From NCBI GenBank assembly GCA_947165795.1, contig CAMVBP010000084.1, forward strand, positions 1-8,225: a DNA stretch of 8,225 nt, read 5' to 3'. Below are positions 1-5,960 of the stretch, piece after piece. Position numbers and translations under genes: made by a program. Numbering within the stretch: the stretch's first letter is position 1; the number at the start of each line of letters is the position of its first letter. The stretch is from an uncultured Treponema sp. Its GTDB lineage: Bacteria > Spirochaetota > Spirochaetia > Treponematales > Treponemataceae. Below the pieces are notes generated by a model. The model searched no databases and had not been told where the DNA came from. It saw only the letters and a program-made list of their open reading frames with translations.

Positions 1-437
1 GGTACAAGACAGCAGAACCAGTCGTGAGCATGCATGATATCAGGATACCAGCCAAGCATACGACAAAGCTGGAAAGCACCATGACACAAAACAGCAGAAC
101 GATATGGATTATCATGAAAATCCGGTTCAGCTTTAGTTCCATAAATTCCGTCGCGGCCAAAGCACTGTTCGTGATCTATAAAATAAACAGGAACCTTAGA
201 ATTAGGCAAAGTTGATTCATAAACTTTTACCCAGGTTTCAATTGTTCCTGCTGCAACAGCGAGTGGAGCTTCTATTGCCTTAAGTTTTGCTCTGTCTATT
301 TTATAATAACGTGGCATAACAATTCTAACATCGTGCCCCTGTTTAGAGAGTGTTAATGCTAAAGCAGAAACTGCATCTGCAAGTCCACCAGTTTTTGCAA
401 AAGGAACTGTTTCTGAAGTAACCATTAATATTTTCAT
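1..437 (-). CDS. glgA: Glycogen synthase (ADP-glucose type), N-terminal part, cut by window edge
   Basis: Cytoplasmic GT5 enzyme that adds glucose from ADP-glucose to the growing alpha-1,4-glucan of glycogen. Only the first 145 residues lie in the window; the family is usually about 480 residues. Seen: the N-terminus MKILMVTSE is followed by the ADP-glucose-binding KTGGL motif at residues 15-19 within an FAKTGGLADAVSAL stretch, and HAHDW lies at 136-140, where GlgA has a conserved substrate-site histidine. The ATG at 437 is preceded by GGAG at a good distance, and homology starts at residue 1, so the start is firm. It lies 22 bases downstream of the aminotransferase on the same strand with no terminator seen between them, so the two are probably cotranscribed. 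Glycogen synthesis fits a carbohydrate-fermenting organism. The assignment is secure; only the C-terminal GT-B domain is unseen. Confidence 0.95.
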   Translation of the reverse strand, partial: MKILMVTSETVPFAKTGGLADAVSALALTLSKQGHDVRIVMPRYYKIDRAKLKAIEAPLAVAAGTIETWVKVYESTLPNSKVPVYFIDHEQCFGRDGIYGTKAEPDFHDNPYRSAVLCHGAFQLCRMLGWYPDIMHAHDWFCCLV

Positions 438-459
438 TTTGAATCTCCACTATAATATT

Positions 460-1650
460 TTATTTTTCCTGAACAGCTTTTTTAAATGCTTCTTTGCTAT
501 TCAAAATAGTTTTTTCGCTGCAGCAGTAAGATATTCTAAACCAGCCCTTTCCTGCAAATCCGCTTCCCGGAGCACAAAGAATATTGTATTTCTTCAGATG
601 ATTAATAAATGCCATATCATCATCATTCCAGCCATCAGGAACCTTTACAAAAAGATAGAAGGCACCTTCCGGAACGCAATACTTTAAGCCGGCATAATCC
701 ATAACTTCGCAGATTTCGTTACGTCTTTTTTCGTAAAGTGAATAATCACATTCAGCATCCCAGCTTCTTGCAATTACGCGCTGGAAGAAAGCAGGCGCAT
801 TTACATAGCCTAAAATTCTTGTTGCAAAAATTGCTGCTGCAAGGAAATCCTTGGCTTCTGGACAGGCAGGGTTTACACAAAGGTACCCGATTCGTTCACC
901 AGGAAGACTCAGGTTCTTTGCAAAGCTGGTTGCAACTACTGAATATTCATATAATGGGAAAACAGAGGTTACAGATTTTCCGCCATAAGTAATTGCTCTG
1001 TAAGGTTCATCACAGATTAAGAACGGATATCTTCCTGTCTTTTTTCCATGAGCCTTAAGAACTTCTACAAGCTCTTTTATTTCTTTTTCTGAATAAATTC
1101 TTCCCGTAGGATTATTCGGAGAGTTAATTAAAACAGCGGCTGTGTTAGGCTTTAATAACTTTTCAATTTCCTTTGCATCAAGGCTGAAATCATCTTTTGT
1201 TTTTGCACGGATAATTTCTCCGCCGTGATTATGAATGTAATGATCATATTCAACAAAATACGGACAGGGAACAATTACTTCATCATTTTCATTCAGAATA
1301 GCCTTGAGGATTGAATTTAATGCGCCGGCAGCACCGACAGCCATTACCACATTTTCAAAACCAATTTCAACGCCCTGCTCCAGAGAAGTCTTTTTTGCCA
1401 TAGCCTCACGGGTTTCTTTATAGCCTGCATTAGGCATATAACCGTGACATAAATGATTTTCTTCGGCTTGAATCTGCTTTATAGCTTCAAGGACTTTTTT
1501 TGGTGGATCAAGATCGGGATTCCCGATACTGAAATCGAATACTCTATCTTCGCCGTACTTAGCTTTTAGCTGAGCACCTTCTTCAAACATTTTTCTGATT
1601 ACACCCGATGAAGGGCTTTCTACAAGTTGTTTAATTTTTTGTGATATCAT
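460..1650 (-). CDS. Class I/II PLP-dependent aminotransferase (aspartate aminotransferase-like)
   Basis: Cytoplasmic fold-type I aminotransferase of 396 residues, a normal length for the family. Visible landmarks: SIGNPDLDPP at 41-50, NSPNNPTG at 176-183 (PLP-contacting Asn), CDEPYR at 213-218 (Asp for the pyridine nitrogen and Tyr), SFAKNLSLPGERIG at 242-255 with Schiff-base lysine K245, and FRISYC at 371-376 with the substrate-carboxylate arginine. The reading frame stays open to an ATG at 1722, but those 24 extra codons contain the promoter and do not look homologous. The N-terminus MISQKIKQLV resembles related aminotransferases, so the start at 1650 is preferred. No Shine-Dalgarno is visible before it, and a consensus -10 sits 9 bases away, suggesting leaderless translation. 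Substrate preference (aspartate, alanine, aromatic) cannot be read from sequence, so no symbol is given. It probably heads an operon with glgA. Confidence 0.93.
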   Translation of the reverse strand: MISQKIKQLVESPSSGVIRKMFEEGAQLKAKYGEDRVFDFSIGNPDLDPPKKVLEAIKQIQAEENHLCHGYMPNAGYKETREAMAKKTSLEQGVEIGFENVVMAVGAAGALNSILKAILNENDEVIVPCPYFVEYDHYIHNHGGEIIRAKTKDDFSLDAKEIEKLLKPNTAAVLINSPNNPTGRIYSEKEIKELVEVLKAHGKKTGRYPFLICDEPYRAITYGGKSVTSVFPLYEYSVVATSFAKNLSLPGERIGYLCVNPACPEAKDFLAAAIFATRILGYVNAPAFFQRVIARSWDAECDYSLYEKRRNEICEVMDYAGLKYCVPEGAFYLFVKVPDGWNDDDMAFINHLKKYNILCAPGSGFAGKGWFRISYCCSEKTILNSKEAFKKAVQEK

Positions 1651-1659
1651 AATAAATTT

Positions 1660-1688
1660 ATTATACCACAATTTAATAGAACTTGCAA
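1660..1688 (-). promoter_or_regulatory. Sigma-70-type promoter for the aminotransferase-glgA unit
   Basis: On the minus strand TTGCAA (1688-1683) is followed by a 17-base spacer and a perfect TATAAT (1665-1660). Only 9 bases separate the -10 box from the ATG at 1650, so initiation about 7 bases downstream would leave a leader of about 2 bases. No ribosome-binding site fits in that space. Match to consensus and spacing are seen directly; the activity and the leaderless nature are inferred. Confidence 0.65.
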
Positions 1689-1711
1689 AAAATGCTTTAT
1701 ACTGATAAATT
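1683..1711 (+). promoter_or_regulatory. Possible divergent promoter for rfbD
   Basis: The palindromic hexamer TTGCAA (1683-1688) can also serve as a plus-strand -35 box, with a 17-base spacer to TAAATT (1706-1711), a 4/6 match to the -10 consensus. This would give a leader of about 30 bases carrying the rfbD ribosome-binding site. An alternative -10, TATACT at 1698-1703, matches better but has no good -35 partner. Some promoter is expected here because the upstream gene is divergent; which hexamers are used is uncertain. Confidence 0.35.
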
Positions 1712-1748
1712 ATTTTGAACAAAATAACCAGTTCATAAGGGAGGAAAT

Positions 1749-2690
1749 ATGATTTGGGTAATTGGCAGTAAAGGTATGCTTGGACAGGAAGTTGTAAGAC
1801 AGCTGGAAAGCCTGCATTTGCCTTTTGTACAAACCGGAAGTGAAGTTGACATTACTAAATATGATTCTTTAAGTGATTTTGCGAAATCTGTAGAAACTTC
1901 ATCATATTTTCCTTCTAAATTGCCTAGGGAACACCGCCAGATTAAATGGATTATTAACTGCGCTGCCTACACCGCTGTAGATAAAGCCGAAGAGGAAGAA
2001 GAAACTGCAAGGGCTGTAAACTACGAAGGCGCATTGAATATTGCAAGAATTTCACGTCAGATAGGTGCAAAACTAATTCACATTTCGAGTGATTATGTTT
2101 TTAACGGAAAAGCATCTTCTCCATATACCGAAGATTCACCTAAAAGTCCGCTTGGTGTTTACGGAAGCTCAAAATCTGATGGCGAAGACGCAATAGAAAA
2201 AGAAATGACTCTTTATTATATAATCCGAACTTCCTGGTTGTACGGCTTTAACGGAAAGAATTTTGTTTATTCAATTTTAGACAAAATGAAGGAAAACGAT
2301 TCTGTAAAAGTCGTAAATGATCAGAAAGGATGTCCTACTTTTGCAGGAGACCTTGCAGGCGTAATTATAAAGTTCATTGAAAAATCTGAAAATGCAAAAT
2401 CTCTTTTTGGGAAAAACAAGGCTCCTTCTTACGGAATTTATAACTACACAAACGAAGGAGAAACAACCTGGTTTGATTTTGCGAATGAAATTTACAGACT
2501 GGCAAAAAAACACGGACGAATTAAAAATAACTGCGAAATTACAGGCTGTTCATCTGATGAATATGAAACAAAAGCCAAAAGACCAAAATATTCAGTTCTT
2601 TCAAAAGAAAAAATAGTTAAAGAATTGAAAATAAAAATTCCTTCGTGGCAGACAAGCCTTGAACGCTTTATTAAAAATTCAAAATTCTAG
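1749..2690 (+). CDS. rfbD: dTDP-4-dehydrorhamnose reductase
   Basis: Catalyses the NAD(P)H-dependent reduction of dTDP-4-dehydro-L-rhamnose to dTDP-L-rhamnose, the last step of rhamnose donor synthesis, in the cytoplasm. It is an extended short-chain dehydrogenase of 313 residues. Seen: Rossmann GSKGMLG at 6-12, NCAAYTAVDKAE at 70-81, ISSDYVF at 112-118, the catalytic pair Y138/K142 in YGSSK, RTSWLYG at 160-166, DQKGCPT at 191-197 and RPKYSVL at 278-284; these are RmlD signatures. A strong AAGGGAGGA lies 3 bases before the ATG. Oddity: about 20 extra residues (around 46-66) separate the DITKYDSL region from the central strand, making the protein slightly longer than the usual 280-300. The partner genes rfbA, rfbB and rfbC are not in the window. 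The stop codon overlaps that of the convergent GT2 gene. The function call is confident. Confidence 0.95.
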   Translation: MIWVIGSKGMLGQEVVRQLESLHLPFVQTGSEVDITKYDSLSDFAKSVETSSYFPSKLPREHRQIKWIINCAAYTAVDKAEEEEETARAVNYEGALNIARISRQIGAKLIHISSDYVFNGKASSPYTEDSPKSPLGVYGSSKSDGEDAIEKEMTLYYIIRTSWLYGFNGKNFVYSILDKMKENDSVKVVNDQKGCPTFAGDLAGVIIKFIEKSENAKSLFGKNKAPSYGIYNYTNEGETTWFDFANEIYRLAKKHGRIKNNCEITGCSSDEYETKAKRPKYSVLSKEKIVKELKIKIPSWQTSLERFIKNSKF

Positions 2691-3688
2691 AGAAGCCTGA
2701 ACGCAAGATATAAAGCAAAATTCAAATGAAGCCTGTAAAGAAAATAAAATAATTTGTTTTTTGCAAGCGAAATATTTTTATTGCGAATATTTTTTATATA
2801 ACCGCTTTTCCTTATCTGCTTAATAATTTCGCGGCAGATTTTATAAGAAGCAGATTTTGCACAGCGCCGGAATACAATCCTGAAATTTTCATAAGCAAGA
2901 AGTTCAAACTGAAAAGGATTGGAATTTTTCAGATATTTTTCCGTAAGATTTTTTAATACGCCAAGGGAATATAAATAGCGGCCGAATAATGAAGCATTAT
3001 ACCCTTTTGTAATAGACTTTTCCTGAAGGTAATAATTATAAAAGCTTTTATTACTGACAAAAATTGACGATGAATGAACAATTGCAAGAGTTGTAAATAC
3101 ATTGTCTTCTATCTGAAAACATTTTTCATCAAGTTCATCAATAAACTTCATGATAAGCTCTTTTGTATAAATTTTATTCCAGCGGTAAACAAGTATTTTA
3201 TAATAAGAAGAAGGATTAAATTCATTAAAAAGACAATGCGGAAGGATTTTTTCTTTAAGTTCCGCCGCATTATATAAGCCTTCCGGTGCGGCATTCAAAA
3301 CAAGCGATTTCCCGTCGCGGTCGATAATTGTTGCGTCAAACGAAACAAAATCGCAGTTATTTTCATGAATGATTTTTACGGCATTTTCTATAAAATCAGG
3401 AGTATATTCATCATCTGCATCACAGAACATTATGTATTTTCCGGATGACGCTTTAATTCCTTTTTTGTAAGCAGAAACTACACCACCGTTCGGTTTATCA
3501 ATTACTGAAATACTTTCTTTAGAAGCTTCTGCAATCTGTTTGCAGACTTCCAGGGAATTATCTGTACTTCCGTCGTTTACAAGAATAAGTTCCCAGTCTA
3601 AAAAAGTCTGATTTTGTATACTTTTTACTGTTTGTTCTAAAGTTTTTGAAGCATTATATACAGGAATTATTACAGAAACTAAAGCCAT
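2687..3688 (-). CDS. GT2-family glycosyltransferase (GT-A fold)
   Basis: An inverting GT2 glycosyltransferase of 333 residues that probably adds a sugar from a nucleotide-sugar donor to a lipid-linked surface glycan at the cytoplasmic membrane face. Seen: VSVIIPVYN at 4-12, VNDGSTDNS at 37-45 (nucleotide-binding Asp), the metal-binding DADDE at 90-94, RWNKIY at 169-174 and EDNVFT at 194-199, the likely catalytic acidic pair; these are classic features of the family. The C-terminus (about 313-333) is hydrophobic and aromatic-rich and may touch the membrane. The ATG at 3688 lies 3 bases after the stop of the upstream GT4 gene. Its ribosome-binding GGAG (3698-3695) lies inside the end of that gene, so translation is probably coupled. 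Sugar donor and acceptor cannot be predicted; rhamnose is one candidate given rfbD next door. Confidence 0.93.
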   Translation of the reverse strand: MALVSVIIPVYNASKTLEQTVKSIQNQTFLDWELILVNDGSTDNSLEVCKQIAEASKESISVIDKPNGGVVSAYKKGIKASSGKYIMFCDADDEYTPDFIENAVKIIHENNCDFVSFDATIIDRDGKSLVLNAAPEGLYNAAELKEKILPHCLFNEFNPSSYYKILVYRWNKIYTKELIMKFIDELDEKCFQIEDNVFTTLAIVHSSSIFVSNKSFYNYYLQEKSITKGYNASLFGRYLYSLGVLKNLTEKYLKNSNPFQFELLAYENFRIVFRRCAKSASYKICREIIKQIRKSGYIKNIRNKNISLAKNKLFYFLYRLHLNFALYLAFRLL

Positions 3689-3691
3689 TTT

Positions 3692-4771
3692 TTACTCCGC
3701 ATTTTCCTTATTCTTAAGCGCCGAACTAATATATTCTACAATGCGCTTTTCGTATTCAGCCTTTCCAAAACGCTCAACTGTTTTTTTGGAAATATATTCT
3801 TTTTTATCAGAAAACTTATTATACATTTCTATGCAAAGTTTTGCAGTCTGTTCAGGAGAAGCAAAATCATATTTGCAGCAAAAATCATAAGATTCAAGCT
3901 CTTTTGTTACGGCAAATTCTGTTCCAATTACACAAAGACCGGAAGCTAAAGCTTCTAATGTGGACATTGAAAAACCTTCATAAAGAGTTGGAAAAATAAG
4001 AATATCACCTTTGCGGTAAAAATCAGGCATCTGATCAATTCCAAGCCCGGAACAAATTTTTGTATGCTTTTTATTCTGAAAGTTTGAATATTCTTCGCTA
4101 GTGTTGGAAGCAATTAATAATTCAATTTCATATTCAGAATTATATGTCTCCAGAAAATCTGAAAATTCCTTTAGTTTTGATAGACCTTTTCGTTCAATAA
4201 GTGCACCGGAAAAAAGTACGGTAATTTTTTTATCTGAAGATATTTTTCCTGATGCAGAATTATCTTTTGAACACGAATTTTCTGTTGAAGGATAAAACCG
4301 GTTTTCATCTACAAAATTATTCAAAACATCAATTTTGTTTTCATCAATTTTGTAATAATTTATGAGTTCCGATTTACAGTTTTCGCTTACAGAAAGAATT
4401 TTCCGTGCTTTTTTTGCACTAACTTTTTCCATCCAGGCAATAAGACCGGCAGTTTTTCCTGCGCCGACATGAACAATAGTTCCCTTCATTGTTCCGTGAT
4501 GAATTGAAAAATCTGCAGGATACAAGTAACAGTTCCACGAATTTGCAATTACAATTTTATCTTTAATAAAATAAAGTTTAAGGCTTAAAAGAAAAGGCCA
4601 GAGAATATTTGAGAATTTTCCGAACGAAGGTCTTCCCCGTTCAAGAAGTTTTACATTTGAAAAATTCCGTTCAAGAATATCTTTTAGATAATAAGAAACG
4701 CGTTCTACACCACCGGCATTTTTTACACCAAGCAGAGAAACAAGTATTATATTTGTTTTATTTTCAATCAT
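3692..4771 (-). CDS. GT4-family glycosyltransferase (GT-B fold)
   Basis: A retaining GT-B glycosyltransferase of 359 residues, probably acting in surface polysaccharide assembly. Seen: an N-terminal glycine-rich acceptor-side loop NAGGVERV at 18-25, LSVSENCKSEL at 126-136, VLNNFVDENRFYP at 149-161, the domain-linker SGALIERKGL at 188-197, and the donor-site PTLYEGFSMSTLEALA at 261-276 holding the EX7E pair E265/E273. A lysine- and serine-rich stretch before the second domain (about 164-181) is variable. The frame is open to an ATG at 4810, adding 13 residues (CKLHCCGSTDLT follows the Met) that look unlike the family. The start at 4771 puts the first beta strand (NIILVSLLG) where expected, but only a weak GGA precedes it, so the start is not certain. 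First gene of a two-gene operon with the GT2. Donor and acceptor are unknown. Confidence 0.9.
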   Translation of the reverse strand: MIENKTNIILVSLLGVKNAGGVERVSYYLKDILERNFSNVKLLERGRPSFGKFSNILWPFLLSLKLYFIKDKIVIANSWNCYLYPADFSIHHGTMKGTIVHVGAGKTAGLIAWMEKVSAKKARKILSVSENCKSELINYYKIDENKIDVLNNFVDENRFYPSTENSCSKDNSASGKISSDKKITVLFSGALIERKGLSKLKEFSDFLETYNSEYEIELLIASNTSEEYSNFQNKKHTKICSGLGIDQMPDFYRKGDILIFPTLYEGFSMSTLEALASGLCVIGTEFAVTKELESYDFCCKYDFASPEQTAKLCIEMYNKFSDKKEYISKKTVERFGKAEYEKRIVEYISSALKNKENAE

Positions 4772-4796
4772 AGTTAAATCCGTGCTGCCGCAACAA

Positions 4797-4807
4797 TGCA
4801 ATTTGCA
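4797..4807. repeat. Short inverted repeat TGCAATTTGCA over the -35 region
   Basis: A perfect 5-base inverted repeat with a single central base (TGCAA-T-TTGCA) overlaps the -35 hexamer of the plus-strand promoter and the early leader of the minus-strand operon. Its place would suit a repressor operator, but a repeat this short can arise by chance in AT-rich DNA. Confidence 0.3.
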
Positions 4808-4831
4808 CATTTACGTATAAAACATTATAAT
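4803..4831 (+). promoter_or_regulatory. Sigma-70-type promoter for the plus-strand GT4/YidC-like operon
   Basis: TTGCAC (4803-4808), a 17-base spacer and a perfect TATAAT (4826-4831) form a near-consensus promoter. The ATG at 4842 follows 10 bases after the -10 box, so the expected start site at about 4838 leaves a leader of only about 4 bases. No Shine-Dalgarno is present. The hexamers and spacing are seen; activity is inferred. Confidence 0.65.
4824..4829 (-). promoter_or_regulatory. Probable -10 box for the minus-strand GT4-GT2 operon
   Basis: Minus-strand TATAAT (4829-4824) overlaps the plus-strand TATAAT (4826-4831) within the octamer ATTATAAT. No good -35 is found at 16-18 bases. It would start transcripts near 4817, giving a leader of about 45 bases to the ATG at 4771, or about 7 bases to the alternative ATG at 4810. 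Confidence 0.45.
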
Positions 4832-4841
4832 ACAAAATTGT

Positions 4842-5948
4842 ATGAAAGAATATGATTTTATCTTCATAAATGGCAGATTTCTTGAGCAAAAGCTTACTGG
4901 TGTTCAGCGATTTGCTTATGAAACTGTAAAAGAAATTGATAATCTACTTTCTAAAGATATTTATGAACCATTAAAAAATAAAACTTTTCTTTGCATACCT
5001 TCTGATGTTGATGAAAATAATCTGAAATTCTTAAAAAATATAAGAATCAAAAAAGCAAAACGAGGAACAGGAATTTTGTGGGAACAGACTTCCTTTGCGT
5101 TTGAGATTAAAAAAAATCATGCGCTAGGACTTCATCTTTGTAACGCAGTTCCTTTTCTCCAGAAAAAAGGAATTGTCTGTCTTCATGATATAACTTATAC
5201 AATTCATCCCGAATTTGTTACGACTGCAAAACACAAAATTATGAAAATATGGCACAGGATGCAGGACAAAGCCTGTGCAAAAAAAAGTCTTGCCGTTCTT
5301 ACAGTAAGCAAAAATAGTGAAAAAGAAATTTGTGAATATTTTAAAATTCCAGAAGAGAAAATTTCTGTTGTATATAACGGCTGGCAGCATTTTTCTACTG
5401 AAATTTCTGAGAAGACAAATCTTGAAAAATGGCCGGAACTTAATAATCACGAATTCTTTTACAGCATGTCTTCGCTCGCAAAAAATAAAAATTTCAAATG
5501 GATTATAGAGGCTGCAAAAAGAAATCCTCAGTATGTTTTTGCAGTTGCAGGAAAAAGTGATTTAAAGAAATACGGCGATACTTTGTATGAAGGAAATAAT
5601 CTGGATAATCTTTTATATCTTGGTTATGTTTCTGATGACGAAGCAAAGCTTCTTATGAAAAAATGTAAGGCATTTATTTTTCCTTCTGTTTTTGAAGGTT
5701 TTGGAATTCCTCCATTAGAAGCTCTTGCGATGGGCACTAAGGTTATATGTTCAAATGCAAGCTGTCTTCCGGAAATTTTTGAAGATTGTGTTTACTATAT
5801 AAATCCCTATGAATACGATGTGAATCTGGATATACTGCTTTCTGGATCAGTTTCTCCTGCTGAAAAAATTCTAAATAAATACAGCTGGGAAAAAACAGCA
5901 GAAAAAACTTTGGATGTAGTCCAAAAGGAATTCCTATTTAAAAAATAA
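4842..5948 (+). CDS. GT4-family glycosyltransferase (GT-B fold), mannosyltransferase-like
   Basis: A retaining GT-B glycosyltransferase of 368 residues. Seen: INGRFLEQKLTGVQRFAYE at 9-27, a hallmark N-terminus of a large polysaccharide GT4 subgroup; LHDITY at 114-119 with the His-Asp pair; LTVSKNSEKEI at 153-163; ISVVYNGW at 174-181; SSLAKNKNF at 210-218; and the donor-site FPSVFEGFGIPPLEALAMG at 280-298 with the EX7E pair E285/E293, followed by CLPEIF. It likely adds a hexose or deoxyhexose to a lipid-linked O-antigen-like or other surface glycan in the cytoplasm; some relatives are annotated as mannosyltransferases, but the donor is not deducible here. The start is fixed by the family-typical N-terminus and by the promoter, whose -10 box lies 10 bases upstream. 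No ribosome-binding site is seen. The following gene starts 12 bases after its stop, so the two form an operon. Confidence 0.93.
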   Translation: MKEYDFIFINGRFLEQKLTGVQRFAYETVKEIDNLLSKDIYEPLKNKTFLCIPSDVDENNLKFLKNIRIKKAKRGTGILWEQTSFAFEIKKNHALGLHLCNAVPFLQKKGIVCLHDITYTIHPEFVTTAKHKIMKIWHRMQDKACAKKSLAVLTVSKNSEKEICEYFKIPEEKISVVYNGWQHFSTEISEKTNLEKWPELNNHEFFYSMSSLAKNKNFKWIIEAAKRNPQYVFAVAGKSDLKKYGDTLYEGNNLDNLLYLGYVSDDEAKLLMKKCKAFIFPSVFEGFGIPPLEALAMGTKVICSNASCLPEIFEDCVYYINPYEYDVNLDILLSGSVSPAEKILNKYSWEKTAEKTLDVVQKEFLFKK

Positions 5949-5960
5949 TTTGGTGGTAAT

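Noticed and set aside
24..687. Plus-strand open frames opposite glgA and the aminotransferase (24-215, 439-687)
   Set aside because: They are antisense to confidently identified conserved genes, have no clear ribosome-binding site, and show no recognisable domain.
1651..1722. 24-codon N-terminal extension of the aminotransferase to the ATG at 1722
   Set aside because: It spans the consensus promoter, and the encoded residues do not resemble the family; the homologous N-terminus begins at 1650.
2640..2760. Possible bidirectional terminator around the convergent stop codons
   Set aside because: Only AT-rich weak self-complementarity (AATTC/GAATT type) was found, with no GC stem followed by a T tract.
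5261..5288. Hairpin-like CAGG...CCTG followed by an A run, terminator-like
   Set aside because: It lies inside the conserved GT4 coding region, the stem is only about 4 bases, and the homopolymer is on the wrong side for a terminator on either strand.
5124..5450. Minus-strand open frame of 108 codons inside the plus-strand GT4 gene
   Set aside because: Its Phe/Asn/Lys-rich composition is what antisense reading of an AT-rich gene produces; the plus-strand frame has clear GT4 motifs.
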